Origin: Sulfurospirillum sp. UCH001 | GTDB lineage: Bacteria; Campylobacterota; Campylobacteria; Campylobacterales; Sulfurospirillaceae | Assembly: GCF_001548035.1 (NCBI RefSeq) | Contig: NZ_AP014723.1 | Location: forward strand, 248,001 to 312,000 | DNA: 64,000 bases | Direction: 5' to 3' | Shown here: positions 19,246 through 28,361 of the stretch, piece by piece | Numbering within the stretch: position 1 is the stretch's first letter | Layout: every line of letters begins with the position of its first letter | The notes under the pieces: model-generated | Databases searched by the model: none | Seen by the model: the letters and a program-made list of their open reading frames with translations, nothing else | What the model was told of the DNA's origin: nothing | Position numbers and translations under genes: made by a program

Positions 19246-19871
19246 TAGATAACTTTCGATTCTTTACCTTGAAAGAGTCTAACAATGTTTGGAATATGTT
19301 TGTAAACAATCACAAAAGCGATGATAAAAATAGGCGCATGAGTTTTAATACCATCAATATCTGGATGAATGATAAAAGAAGAGAGGATAAGAGCACAAAG
19401 TGCTAGTAATGATGATAAAGAAGAAATTTTAAGTACTTTACCAACAATAAACCATGTAATAAATGCAATTAACGTCTCAATAGGAAGCATGACTAACAGT
19501 ACACCTGCTCCTGTAGCGACACCTTTACCACCTTCAAATTTAAGATAAGGACTGTAACAATGACCAATTACTGAAAAGATAGCAATAGCCCACAATGTCT
19601 CAATACTTAAACCAATTAATTTTGCAATAATCAATAATACAACACCTTTTAATGCATCCAAAACAACGGTTGTAATTGCCAACTTTTTTGCCAATGCTGG
19701 ATTAGTTTCTTTGAGTACTCTTAATACATTTGTTGCACCAATGCTACCGCTACCACTTTCTCTAATATCTTTGCCAGTAAAGAGTTTTGCAATCAATAAA
19801 CCAAAGGGTATTCCCCCGATAAGATAGCTTAAAATGTAAAATTGAACGTTAATGTTTAAGAGAAAATCCAC
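19245..19871 (-). CDS. plsY: Acyl-phosphate glycerol-3-phosphate acyltransferase PlsY
   Basis: Membrane enzyme that transfers the acyl group from acyl-phosphate (made by PlsX) to glycerol 3-phosphate. Family motifs are GSGSIGATNVLR, GHCYSPYLKFEGGKGVATG and the preceding IGGIPFGLLIAK. Several membrane helices are visible. The open frame reaches 19961, but AAGGA six bases before the GTG at 19871 and the usual length of about 200 residues support the GTG start (208 residues). A TATACT promoter for it lies inside that upstream extension. It pairs with folB. Confidence 0.93.
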   Translation of the reverse strand: MDFLLNINVQFYILSYLIGGIPFGLLIAKLFTGKDIRESGSGSIGATNVLRVLKETNPALAKKLAITTVVLDALKGVVLLIIAKLIGLSIETLWAIAIFSVIGHCYSPYLKFEGGKGVATGAGVLLVMLPIETLIAFITWFIVGKVLKISSLSSLLALCALILSSFIIHPDIDGIKTHAPIFIIAFVIVYKHIPNIVRLFQGKESKVI

Positions 19872-19897
19872 ACCTAATCCTTCATTGAAATTCCCGC

Positions 19898-19903
19898 AGT
19901 ATA
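19898..19903 (-). promoter_or_regulatory. Extended -10 of plsY-folB
   Basis: Minus strand TTGCTATACTGC: TG-N-TATACT, 26 bases before the chosen plsY GTG start. It supports the shorter plsY. Confidence 0.55.
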
Positions 19904-19933
19904 GCAATAATTTTGTTATTATTTCTTTAACGC

Positions 19934-19939
19934 TATAAT
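19934..19939 (+). promoter_or_regulatory. -10 element of nadA
   Basis: Perfect TATAAT 32 bases before the nadA GTG start, back to back with the plsY promoter. Confidence 0.65.
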
Positions 19940-19971
19940 AAGTTTTTTCGATAGTACACAAGGAATTTAAA

Positions 19972-20964
19972 GTGGATAATCAAACCTTAAAAGAAGAAAT
20001 TTTAAAGTTAAAAAAAGAGTTGCACGTTAGTATTGTGGCTCATTTTTATCAAAAAGATGAAGTTTTTGAACTCGCTGATTATGCAGGGGATTCATTGCAA
20101 TTAGCGCAATGGGCTGCAAAAGATGCCAATCCGTATTTGCTTTTTTGTGGCGTTGGGTTTATGGGGCAAAGTGTTAAAATTTTAGCACCAAATAAACGTG
20201 TGTTAATGCCTAAAATAGCGTGTTGTGCTATGGCTAGAATGATTGATGTAGAGTATTTTGATCAAAATGTTGCGATTTTAGAGAACGCTGGTATAACAAA
20301 AGAAGATATTTTACCTGTTACGTATATCAATTCATCGGCAGATGTGAAAGCCGCTGTTGGAAAGATGGGTGGATATGTCTGTACCAGCTCCAATGCAAAA
20401 AAAATCATCACAAAAGCTTTAGAGAGTAACAAAAAGATTTTATTTGTACCTGATCGTTGTTTAGGACAAAATATCGCTAAAGAGATGGGACTCAAATCGT
20501 GTGTTGTTGGAGATGGAAGTGATCCAAAGGAAGCAGACATCATCTGTTATAATGGGTTTTGTTCTGTACATCAGCTTTTTGATGTTGATGATATTGCTTT
20601 TTATCGTGCAAAGTATCCTGGAATTTTAATTGTAACGCATCCAGAATGTAAGCCTGAAGTATGTGAACTTTCTGATTTTGTGGGATCAACTAGCCAGATT
20701 ATTGATTATGTTAAAAAGCTTCCACTTGATCAAAAGGTAGCGATTGGCACAGAATACAATATGATTAAACGCTTGCGTAAAGAGAACACTTATGTGCTTT
20801 CTTCTTCAAAACCAGAATGCCCTACTATGAATGAAACCACGCTTCAAGATGTTTACAATACACTTCTTAGCATTAAAGAAGGGCGTTTTGAGAATGAAAT
20901 CAGTGTTTCTGAAGAGACGCGTAAATGGGCGTATGAAGCCCTTAATAGGATGTTTGAAATATGA
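19972..20964 (+). CDS. nadA: Quinolinate synthase
   Basis: [4Fe-4S] enzyme that condenses iminoaspartate with dihydroxyacetone phosphate in de novo NAD synthesis. The 330 residues contain VAHFYQKDEVFELADYAGDS, VPDRCLGQNIA, THPECKPEVCELSDFVGSTS and KPECPTMNETTL, with the three cluster Cys conserved. GTG start with AAGGA seven bases upstream. The end overlaps nadC by four bases. Confidence 0.97.
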   Translation: MDNQTLKEEILKLKKELHVSIVAHFYQKDEVFELADYAGDSLQLAQWAAKDANPYLLFCGVGFMGQSVKILAPNKRVLMPKIACCAMARMIDVEYFDQNVAILENAGITKEDILPVTYINSSADVKAAVGKMGGYVCTSSNAKKIITKALESNKKILFVPDRCLGQNIAKEMGLKSCVVGDGSDPKEADIICYNGFCSVHQLFDVDDIAFYRAKYPGILIVTHPECKPEVCELSDFVGSTSQIIDYVKKLPLDQKVAIGTEYNMIKRLRKENTYVLSSSKPECPTMNETTLQDVYNTLLSIKEGRFENEISVSEETRKWAYEALNRMFEI

Positions 20965-21791
20965 TCAAAAAATTTGTTAAAAAAGCACTTGAGGAAGATG
21001 TCGGTAGGGGCGATCTTTTTTCATTAGTAGGAAAAGATAGCTTTGCAAGTGCAAATATTATTTGTAAAGATGTAGGTGTTTTTGCTGGAAAGCCTTATGT
21101 TAAGGCATTATGTAAATTAAATAAACTGGATATTAAATTTTACTTTAATGATGGAGATATGCTTCAAAAAGGTGATCTTGTAGCTGTCATTGAAGGGAAA
21201 TCAAAAAATATTTTACGATGTGAGCGTACGATTTTAAATCTTATGCAACACGCCAGTGGTATTGCTACCAATGTTGCAGGTTATAAAAAAGTGTTAGAGG
21301 GATATACCCTTAAACTTTTAGACACTAGAAAAACCAGACCACATTTGCGTATTTTTGAAAAATATGCCATTCGCTGTGGCGGTGGAAATAACCATAGAAT
21401 GGGCTTAGATGATTGTTTAATGATCAAAGATACACACCTTAAAACCATAGATGATTTGAAGGTCTTTATTGTAGAGGCAAGAGAAAAACTTCCTTTCACA
21501 TGTAAAATCGAAATTGAATGTGAGGATGTGGAATTTGCGAAGTTTGCAATACAATGTGGCGCTGATATTATTATGTGCGACAATATGTCACATGTTGATA
21601 TAAAAGCTGTTGTTGCTTATAAAAATAGTCATTTCCCTCATGTCCTTTTAGAAGCTAGCGGTAATATTACAAAAGAAAATATCATTGAGTATGCTAAAAC
21701 AGGTGTTGATGCTATTAGTAGTGGGAGTTTGATCCATCAAGCAGTTTGGTTAGATTTTTCCATGAGAATTACTCATAAAACACTCATCTAA
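20961..21791 (+). CDS. nadC: Nicotinate-nucleotide pyrophosphorylase (quinolinate phosphoribosyltransferase)
   Basis: Converts quinolinate and PRPP to nicotinate mononucleotide. The 276 residues contain LMQHASGIAT, LDTRKTRPHLRIFEKYAIRCGG (NadC signature), HRMGLDDCLMIKDTHL and the C-terminal EASGNITKENI. It overlaps nadA by four bases, so the two consecutive steps are coupled. flhB follows 17 bases later. Confidence 0.97.
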   Translation: MIKKFVKKALEEDVGRGDLFSLVGKDSFASANIICKDVGVFAGKPYVKALCKLNKLDIKFYFNDGDMLQKGDLVAVIEGKSKNILRCERTILNLMQHASGIATNVAGYKKVLEGYTLKLLDTRKTRPHLRIFEKYAIRCGGGNNHRMGLDDCLMIKDTHLKTIDDLKVFIVEAREKLPFTCKIEIECEDVEFAKFAIQCGADIIMCDNMSHVDIKAVVAYKNSHFPHVLLEASGNITKENIIEYAKTGVDAISSGSLIHQAVWLDFSMRITHKTLI

Positions 21792-21808
21792 AGTAGGAAC
21801 AGTATAGC

Positions 21809-22867
21809 GTGGCAGATGATCAAGAGAAGACGGAAGAACCCAGTTCCAAGAAGATTGAAGATGCCAGAAAAGATGGTAATGTTCCCAAAAGTCAAGATAC
21901 CAGCGCCTTTATCACCTTACTTGTAGCACTTGTCGCATTCTTAGCGCTTCTGTCATTTATACAATCTCGCATTGTCTACCTTTACTACTACTATCAATCT
22001 TTAATAGGTACAGAAATTACAAAAGAGGTCACACTTCAGGTATCGATGATCTCTTTTAGAGAGATTATTTTTATGGTCATTCCTCTCTCTTTGGCAGTTG
22101 CTATTGCAGGAATTTTAGCGAATGTCATCCAAACAGGATTTATTTTTACAACGAAACCGCTCATGCCAGACCTTTCAAAATTAGACCCAATGAAAGGGCT
22201 TAAAAATCTCTTTTCAATGAAAAAAGCGGTTGAAGCAATTAAAATTATCCTTAAAGTGGGTGTCATTTTATGGGTATGTTATTATTTTCTTCTTTCGTTC
22301 ACTAAAGAGCTACCAACGGTTATTTATTTTCCATTGTTTGATCAACTATCATGGTTAAAGCAGAAAATGTTAATTCTTGTAGCTGTAATTTTGATTTTGT
22401 TTTTAGTGTTGGCCTTAGCAGATCTTCTCTTTGTACGATTTACCTACTTTAAAAGTTTACGTATGAGTAAGCAAGAGTTAAAAGATGAATATAAACAGAT
22501 GGAAGGTGATCCTAAAATCAAGGCTAAAATTAGACAGATTCAAATGCAAATGACGAAAAAACGTATGATGCAAGAGATTCCTCAAGCTGATGTTGTTATC
22601 ACCAATCCGACACATTATGCTGTTGCTATTCGTTATAACCAAGACAAAGAGGCAGCTCCAAAAGTTATTGCGAAAGGGACAGATTTTGTTGCACTTCGTA
22701 TAAAAGAAATTGCGATGAATTATAATATTCAGATTGTTGAGAACCCTCCATTAGCTAGAGAGTTGTACAAAAAATGCAATCTTGGTGATATTATTCCTGA
22801 AAATCTTTATAAGGCAGTTGCCGAAGTTCTCGCGTTTGTTTATAAGAGCTCAAAGAAGCCTCGCTAA
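21809..22867 (+). CDS. flhB: FlhB, flagellar export switch protein
   Basis: Inner-membrane component of the flagellar type III export gate that switches substrate class after autocleavage. The 352 residues comprise the N-terminal cytoplasmic DDQEKTEEPSSKKIEDARKDG, four membrane helices, and the C-terminal cytoplasmic domain with the intact cleavage motif NPTH in ITNPTHYAVAIRY. The start is GTG. It sits in a nad operon far from the other flagellar genes, which is usual for Campylobacterota. Confidence 0.97.
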   Translation: MADDQEKTEEPSSKKIEDARKDGNVPKSQDTSAFITLLVALVAFLALLSFIQSRIVYLYYYYQSLIGTEITKEVTLQVSMISFREIIFMVIPLSLAVAIAGILANVIQTGFIFTTKPLMPDLSKLDPMKGLKNLFSMKKAVEAIKIILKVGVILWVCYYFLLSFTKELPTVIYFPLFDQLSWLKQKMLILVAVILILFLVLALADLLFVRFTYFKSLRMSKQELKDEYKQMEGDPKIKAKIRQIQMQMTKKRMMQEIPQADVVITNPTHYAVAIRYNQDKEAAPKVIAKGTDFVALRIKEIAMNYNIQIVENPPLARELYKKCNLGDIIPENLYKAVAEVLAFVYKSSKKPR

Positions 22868-22899
22868 AAGATATCAATAACTTTTCAGTCAAAATTAAG

Positions 22900-22905
22900 T
22901 ATAAT
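22900..22905 (+). promoter_or_regulatory. -10 element of the DHH-to-TSUP operon
   Basis: Perfect TATAAT about 29 bases before the DHH gene ATG in a 66-base gap. Confidence 0.6.
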
Positions 22906-22933
22906 CTCCATTTTATCTCGAAGTGGAGTTATA

Positions 22934-23878
22934 ATGTATCAACAAGCGTGGAAGCGTATGCTTGAAGCCAATCACATTGTTATTGTCTCTCATGTACATC
23001 CAGATGGTGATACATTAGGCAGTGCTTTAGCTCTGTATGATGCGCTAAGCCATGCAGGGAAAAAAGTAACACACTTCAATAAAAACAGTGAACTTCCATT
23101 GGTGTATGACTATTTGCCGGGATTTTCCAAAATTAAAAATAGTCTGCCGAAAAGTTTCGATTTAGTAGTTAGTTGTGATTGCTCAACGCGTGATAGGCTC
23201 AAAATTCCAGAAGGGGATTATGAGATTATCAACATTGATCATCATCTGACAAATCGCTATTTTGGAAACATGAACCTTGTGGTAGATCGTTTCACGAGTG
23301 CGGGGATGGTGGTATATGAGCTTTTAAAAGCCAATGCCATTGAGATGAGCAAAGAGTGTGCGATTTGTCTTTATACGGCTATTGCCGATGATACAGGTTT
23401 TTTTCAATACGGCGATATGGACGAATTGACGTTTAGTATTGTTGCACAATTGGTTAAACGTGGAGCAAATCCAAAAGAGATTGCCTCGAAAGTAAAGCGT
23501 AGAGAGCCCCTTTCAAAAATAAGACTTTATGGTTATATGTTAAACCATTTTGATCTTTATGAAAATGGGCGTATTGCTACCATTATTTTTGATAAAGCAG
23601 CTCTTGAGGCCACAGGCGCTAGAAGACACGATACTAAAAACATTGTCAACATGCTAAGAAGCATTGTTAATGTCACGATTGCGATCATGATATTGGAAGA
23701 GAAAGAGGGAGGCTATAAAGTCTCATTAAGAAGTAAAGATATTAATGTCTCAAAGATTGCGTTGGAGTATCAAGGCGGTGGTCATAAGACTGCTGCAGGT
23801 TTTGAAGTACCTGTTTGTGATCCAAAAGTCCTTCGAGATGAAATTGTGGAAAAAATAAAAAGGATAGACAAAGAATGA
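22934..23878 (+). CDS. DHH-family phosphoesterase (NrnA-like)
   Basis: DHH/DHHA1 phosphoesterase of 314 residues. Motifs are SHVHPDGDTLGSALAL, DCSTRDRL, NIDHHLTN (the DHH motif) and the DHHA1 glycine-rich segment YQGGGHKTAAGFEV. NrnA-type members degrade short oligoribonucleotides (nanoRNA) and can dephosphorylate 3'-phosphoadenosine 5'-phosphate. Which activity dominates here cannot be read off. It overlaps the next gene through ATGA and opens a long run of overlapping genes. Confidence 0.9.
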   Translation: MYQQAWKRMLEANHIVIVSHVHPDGDTLGSALALYDALSHAGKKVTHFNKNSELPLVYDYLPGFSKIKNSLPKSFDLVVSCDCSTRDRLKIPEGDYEIINIDHHLTNRYFGNMNLVVDRFTSAGMVVYELLKANAIEMSKECAICLYTAIADDTGFFQYGDMDELTFSIVAQLVKRGANPKEIASKVKRREPLSKIRLYGYMLNHFDLYENGRIATIIFDKAALEATGARRHDTKNIVNMLRSIVNVTIAIMILEEKEGGYKVSLRSKDINVSKIALEYQGGGHKTAAGFEVPVCDPKVLRDEIVEKIKRIDKE

Positions 23879-25245
23879 GAAAACAAGGAAAATCGTCCAT
23901 AGCAGCCGTTGTGCTTGGATTTATTTTTTTAGTCTTAGTAGGTGGAGTCGCATTTGTATTTAACTCCAGTTTATTTGAAAGAGAAGCTCCTCAAGTCGTT
24001 CTTCCTAAAGAAATTGAATGGAATTTAAAAGAACCTATTAAAGTGCAGTTAGCGGATGCAAGTGGACTTCGTTTTGTGCGAGCATCACTTTTTGATGGTG
24101 AAAAAAGTGTTGTATTAGATACAAAAGAGTATAAAACACCTGAAAAAGTGGTCGACCTCAATCTCTCTTTTCCTAAGACAGGATTTGGTGCAAACAAAAA
24201 AGTGTTTGAATTGACTGTTGAAGCTGTTGATGGTAGTAAATGGAACTTTTTTGCGGGTAATAGTGTTAGTGTCAAATCAGTTATTAAAGTGGATACCAAA
24301 AGACCTGAAGTTAACATCATCGGAAGTTCATATAAGATTATGAAAGGTGGCGTTGCTACGGTTATCTTTAAAGCACAAGATGAAGCAATGAAATCGCTTT
24401 ATGTTGAGACAAATTTTGGTAAAAAATTCTATCCAACACCTTTTTATAAAGAAGGGTATTACATTACTTTAGTAGCATGGCCTACCAATATTGAGAGTTT
24501 TAGTGCATCCGTTGTCGCTCTAGATCGTGCTGGAAACTTAACAAAAGCACATATCCCTTATTTTTTACAGGATAAAAAGTATAAAACATCTACTATTGCA
24601 TTGGATGACCGTTTCTTAGATGGAAAAATTGCCGATTTAATTGCAGAAATGGCACCTGAGCGTTCATCTCTTACGAAATTGGAAAAGTTTAAATATGTTA
24701 ATGAAGATATGCGTAAAGGCAATGAAGCAAATATCTTAAAAGTAACGTCAAATGTACCAACAGAATTGATTAGTGGATTTTATCTAAAACCATTTTATCC
24801 ATTGCGTAACGGAAAAGTCGTTGCAAGTTTTGGCGATCATCGTTTTTATGAGTATGATAAGCAACCAACCAGTGAGTCGTATCACTTAGGACTTGATCTT
24901 GCAAGCAATGCACAAGCTGCTATGCAAACCTCAAATGATGGTGTGGTTGTGTTTGCTCGCGAAAATGGAATTTATGGCAATAACATTATTATCTCTCATG
25001 GATTAGGGGTTTATTCACTCTATGGACATTGTTCAAGCTATATGGTAAAAGAAGGCGATGTGGTTAAAGCGGGCGAATCTATTGCAAAAACAGGTTTAAC
25101 AGGATTGGCACTTGGCGATCACCTGCATTTTGGTATGTTTGTTCAAGGTGTAGATGTTAGACCAGAAGAGTGGATGGATGAGGTTTGGCTTAAAGAGAGC
25201 GTCTTTAATGTAATAGAATCAGCAAAGAAGATTATGGATCGATGA
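23875..25245 (+). CDS. Membrane-anchored M23-family metallopeptidase
   Basis: Protein of 456 residues with an N-terminal membrane anchor (AAVVLGFIFLVLVGGVAFVF) and a large periplasmic region. The C-terminal LytM/M23 domain has SYHLGLDLAS (first zinc ligands H and D) and GDHLHFG (HxH), so the zinc site is complete. It probably cleaves peptidoglycan crosslinks. Campylobacter has a similar M23 gene just before lpxC, and some relatives control helical cell shape. ATGA overlaps join it to both neighbours. Confidence 0.9.
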   Translation: MRKQGKSSIAAVVLGFIFLVLVGGVAFVFNSSLFEREAPQVVLPKEIEWNLKEPIKVQLADASGLRFVRASLFDGEKSVVLDTKEYKTPEKVVDLNLSFPKTGFGANKKVFELTVEAVDGSKWNFFAGNSVSVKSVIKVDTKRPEVNIIGSSYKIMKGGVATVIFKAQDEAMKSLYVETNFGKKFYPTPFYKEGYYITLVAWPTNIESFSASVVALDRAGNLTKAHIPYFLQDKKYKTSTIALDDRFLDGKIADLIAEMAPERSSLTKLEKFKYVNEDMRKGNEANILKVTSNVPTELISGFYLKPFYPLRNGKVVASFGDHRFYEYDKQPTSESYHLGLDLASNAQAAMQTSNDGVVVFARENGIYGNNIIISHGLGVYSLYGHCSSYMVKEGDVVKAGESIAKTGLTGLALGDHLHFGMFVQGVDVRPEEWMDEVWLKESVFNVIESAKKIMDR

Positions 25246-25844
25246 AAGTAACACAAAAAAATGTGAGAGTGTTTCATATTGAAATTGATGATGAAGCCTC
25301 TTTTTTAGATTATTTTAGAAAAAACAGCCTTCTTTTGAAGGAATTCTTTTTGCTTGTCGAAGGAAATATAACAAAAAATATTGCCTTTGTATTAGAACAA
25401 AGTGGGGTATGTTACAAAGACATCAATCATTGTACTATTCGTTTTGGAGGTATTAAAAAAGAAGCACCTGCACTTGAAGAGGTACCACTTAAAAAAGAGA
25501 GTGTTACTGAACCTGTTGCTGAGCAGTCTAAACAGTTACCAAAATTGAAGCTTTATGATCGTCCTATACGCTCTGGTGAAGAGATTGTTGAGAGTTTACC
25601 TATCGTTATTTTTGGTCGTGTCAACAGTGGAGCAAAAGTTTTTTCTGAAGAGAGCATTAGTATTTATGGTATTATTGATGGATTAGTGCAGTGCGATGGT
25701 GATTATATAGTACTGAGCGGCATCAGTCCAAGAGGGCATCTCATCTTTAATGGAGAAATTGTCGATAGAGAGATGCTCAAACAAAATGTACTCCAAAAAA
25801 TTGTTATGCGTGATAACGCTATAGAAATAAAGGAAATTGTGTGA
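25242..25844 (+). CDS. minC: Septum site-determining protein MinC
   Basis: Inhibitor of FtsZ ring assembly. The 200 residues comprise a divergent N-terminal domain and the C-terminal right-handed beta helix with GRVNSGAKVFSEESISIYG, which matches the MinC signature. minD and minE are not in this window. The gene is joined by four-base overlaps to the M23 peptidase and lpxC. Confidence 0.88.
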   Translation: MKVTQKNVRVFHIEIDDEASFLDYFRKNSLLLKEFFLLVEGNITKNIAFVLEQSGVCYKDINHCTIRFGGIKKEAPALEEVPLKKESVTEPVAEQSKQLPKLKLYDRPIRSGEEIVESLPIVIFGRVNSGAKVFSEESISIYGIIDGLVQCDGDYIVLSGISPRGHLIFNGEIVDREMLKQNVLQKIVMRDNAIEIKEIV

Positions 25845-26725
25845 AACAAACCACATTAGCCAAAGCGGTTAGCGGTGTAGGAATAGGTCTTCACAAAGGT
25901 GAGCCAATTTCGATACGTTTAGAGCCTCTTGAAGCAAATAGCGGTATTCTTTTTTACAGAAGTGACGTTGGACTTTTAGTTCAAGCGTTACCTCAAAATG
26001 TTGTGAATACTCAAATGGCAACGGTCATTGGAAATTCAAGTGCTTATATCTCAACGATTGAGCATTTACTATCAGCTGTTTATGCATATGGAATTGATAA
26101 TATCAGAGTCGTTTTAGATGGAGCAGAAGTTCCTGTTATGGATGGCAGTAGTGCAAGCTTTTGTATGATGTTAGATGAAGCAGGAACTCGAAAACTTGAA
26201 GCTACAAAACAAGTTTTAATTATTAAAAAAGAGGTGGAAGTGCAAGATGGTAAAAAGTTTGCACGTGTAACACCTAGCCTTAAACCAAGTTACAGTTTTA
26301 TGATTGAATTTAATCATCCTTCTATTGGTAAACAAGAATATAGTTTTGAGTTTAGTAAGAAAAATTTTATTGAAGAGATTTCTAGAGCCCGTACATTCGG
26401 CTTTTTAAAAGATGTTCAAATGCTACGTTCACGTGGACTTGCTTTAGGTGGATCACTTGATAATGCCGTAGTTATGGATGATACTAAAATTTTAAATCCT
26501 GAAGGATTGCGTTTTTCAAATGAGTTTGTCAGACATAAAATCTTAGATGCAATTGGTGATCTTTCTCTTTTAGGTGCACCATTTGTAGGTGATTATATTT
26601 CATTTGCAGGTAGCCATAATCTTAATCATGAACTTACAAAAGCTATTTTAAGAGATCCAAGTAATTACGAAATTAGAACGCTCAGTGTTGAAAAAGCAGA
26701 AGAATTTGAAAAGGTTTACGCATAA
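25841..26725 (+). CDS. lpxC: UDP-3-O-acyl-N-acetylglucosamine deacetylase
   Basis: Zinc deacetylase for the committed step of lipid A synthesis. The 294 residues contain the N-terminal KQTTLAKAVSGVGIGLHKGE, the zinc His in STIEHLLSAVYAYGIDN, RARTFGFLKD and RHKILDAIGDLSLLGAP with the second zinc site. GTG start overlapping the minC stop (GTGA). The stop codon overlaps the apparent ATA start of tsaB. Confidence 0.97.
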   Translation: MKQTTLAKAVSGVGIGLHKGEPISIRLEPLEANSGILFYRSDVGLLVQALPQNVVNTQMATVIGNSSAYISTIEHLLSAVYAYGIDNIRVVLDGAEVPVMDGSSASFCMMLDEAGTRKLEATKQVLIIKKEVEVQDGKKFARVTPSLKPSYSFMIEFNHPSIGKQEYSFEFSKKNFIEEISRARTFGFLKDVQMLRSRGLALGGSLDNAVVMDDTKILNPEGLRFSNEFVRHKILDAIGDLSLLGAPFVGDYISFAGSHNLNHELTKAILRDPSNYEIRTLSVEKAEEFEKVYA

Positions 26726-27180
26726 AAACAGCTGTTGATATTGTTGTTATAACGCTTACTTCGCCTTTACATGTAGGCATTTATGAAAATAACCAACTCG
26801 TTAAAACGTATGAAACCATAGAGCAAACGAGTGAAGCATTGCCATTATTATTTGCGTCTATTCTCAAAGAATATCAACCGAAAAGGCTTTTTTTTGCGAG
26901 AGGTCCTGGAAGTTTTATGGCAATTAAAATTACCTATATTTTTTTAAAAACGCTCAGTATTACATTAGGAGTACCACTATTGGCATGTGATGGTTTTGTA
27001 TTCAATCAAGGAAAACCCATTCGTGCAATGCGTAATCTCTACTTTATTAAAAAAGAGCAAGAAATTACAACCGTTCGATTAGAAACTCCCATAGAGCAGC
27101 ATTTTGCTTTACCTACAGTTTTGGATGAAAGACTTTTTAATGATGAAATTGAACCACTTTATATGTTACCAGCAGTTTAG
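26722..27180 (+). CDS. tsaB: TsaB-like protein (t6A tRNA modification), apparent ATA start
   Basis: Short relative of TsaB, the partner of TsaD in making t6A37 on tRNAs that read ANN codons. It shows GPGSFMAIKITYIFLKTLSI, which corresponds to the GPGSFTGLR signature. The first canonical in-frame start is a TTG at 26839, but that would remove the N-terminal strands (TAVDIVVITL and SPLHVGIYEN) needed for the fold. An ATA codon at 26722 overlaps the lpxC stop as ATAA, just as ATGA and GTGA couple the three junctions upstream. AGG lies seven bases before it. The protein is then 152 residues. The ATA start is inference. Confidence 0.75.
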   Translation: MKTAVDIVVITLTSPLHVGIYENNQLVKTYETIEQTSEALPLLFASILKEYQPKRLFFARGPGSFMAIKITYIFLKTLSITLGVPLLACDGFVFNQGKPIRAMRNLYFIKKEQEITTVRLETPIEQHFALPTVLDERLFNDEIEPLYMLPAV

Positions 27181-27189
27181 GAGCAATGT

Positions 27190-28074
27190 GTGAAGATAAA
27201 AATACCAGCGACAAGTGCCAATTTAGGACCAGGATTTGATTGTTTAGGTCTTGCTATTGCACTTTACAATGAAGTAAGCATTAAGCCTTCCAGCTATCAG
27301 AGTATCTCTGTTAAAGGTGAAGGTGAAGAGAATGCAAAACTTAAAAAAAATAATATTTTTGTCTCCATTTTTTATGATATTTATCAAGAATTAACGGGTA
27401 AAAAAGATCCTTTCAGATTTGAATTTTTTAACAATATCCCTTTTTCAAGAGGTATGGGAAGCAGTTCAGCTGTTATTGTTGGTGCCATTGCAAGTGCCTA
27501 TGAGATGGCTGGTATAAAAGCAAGCAGGGAGACTATTTTAAATAAAGCGATTATATACGAAACACATCCTGACAATATTGCTCCTGCCGTTTATGGAGGA
27601 TTTACAAGTTCTATTGTTGAAAATGGGAAAGTAAAAACACTCAGAAAAGAGATGAGTGAAAAACTTAAGGTAGTAATGATCATACCTGATCGTCCTATGT
27701 CAACAGCACATTCAAGGACATTACTTCCTAAAACCTATTTGATGAAAAATGTAGTGTATAACCTATCCCATGCATCTTTATTGACGGCAGCTTTTTTTAG
27801 TGAAAATTGGGAATTTTTAAGAGTAGCATCAAAAGATTGTATGCATGAACATCGACGTATGAAACAGATGAAAGAGCTTTTTGAGGTGCGTGATATTGCT
27901 TTAAAAAGTGGAGCGTTAATGAGTACACTTTCAGGAAGTGGCTCATCATTTTTCAATCTTGTAAAGGCTGAAGATGCTCCAAAAGTTGCAACGGCACTTA
28001 AAAATGCATTTGGGATGTTTAGAGTAGAAATCTTTGAATTAGATAACCACGGTTTTGAAATCGTAAAAAGCTGA
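27190..28074 (+). CDS. thrB: Homoserine kinase
   Basis: GHMP-family kinase that phosphorylates homoserine on the way to threonine. The 294 residues contain IPATSANLGPGFDCLGLAIAL at the N-terminus, the ATP loop PFSRGMGSSSAVIVGAIA, and the third GHMP motif LSGSGSSFFNL near the end. GTG start with GGAG upstream. Same position between tsaB and ylxR as in Campylobacter. Confidence 0.97.
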   Translation: MKIKIPATSANLGPGFDCLGLAIALYNEVSIKPSSYQSISVKGEGEENAKLKKNNIFVSIFYDIYQELTGKKDPFRFEFFNNIPFSRGMGSSSAVIVGAIASAYEMAGIKASRETILNKAIIYETHPDNIAPAVYGGFTSSIVENGKVKTLRKEMSEKLKVVMIIPDRPMSTAHSRTLLPKTYLMKNVVYNLSHASLLTAAFFSENWEFLRVASKDCMHEHRRMKQMKELFEVRDIALKSGALMSTLSGSGSSFFNLVKAEDAPKVATALKNAFGMFRVEIFELDNHGFEIVKS

Positions 28075-28092
28075 AAAACAGCTAAAATTTGA

Positions 28093-28098
28093 TATAAT
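28093..28098 (+). promoter_or_regulatory. Internal -10 before ylxR-infB
   Basis: Perfect TATAAT (context TTGATATAATCAGG) whose predicted start point is only about five bases before the ylxR ATG. It would separate infB expression from the upstream operon and give an almost leaderless ylxR message. Confidence 0.55.
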
Positions 28099-28109
28099 CA
28101 GGCGCAAAA

Positions 28110-28361
28110 ATGAGTCAACCCATACGAATGTGCATTGTTTGTAGAGAAAGATCTTTGCAGGAAAGTTTACAAAGATTGCAGATTGTAGATGGTGAGCTCG
28201 TGCTGTTTTCTAAAGTTGGAAGAAGCTTTTATATCTGCAAGGCATGTATGACAAACAATGAAAAGAAAGTTGTGAAAATACTCAACAATAAATGTAAAAC
28301 AAATCACAAAGCAATGATGGAATTTGGTAAAATTTTTAAGGAGACAGGGTCGAATGGATAA
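28110..28361 (+). CDS. ylxR: YlxR-family (DUF448) RNA-binding protein
   Basis: Small protein of 83 residues of the YlxR family, encoded next to infB in most bacteria. It contains RMCIVCRERS (family consensus RMCIxCR) and a basic C-terminus. YlxR has been described as a nucleoid- or RNase P-associated regulator in some bacteria; its role here is unknown. Its 3' end overlaps the infB start by eight bases. Confidence 0.9.
   Translation: MSQPIRMCIVCRERSLQESLQRLQIVDGELVLFSKVGRSFYICKACMTNNEKKVVKILNNKCKTNHKAMMEFGKIFKETGSNG

Noticed and set aside
19872-19961. Longer PlsY start at 19961
   Set aside because: The extension would contain the plsY promoter and overlap the nadA promoter; AAGGA before the GTG at 19871 and the family length favour the shorter form.
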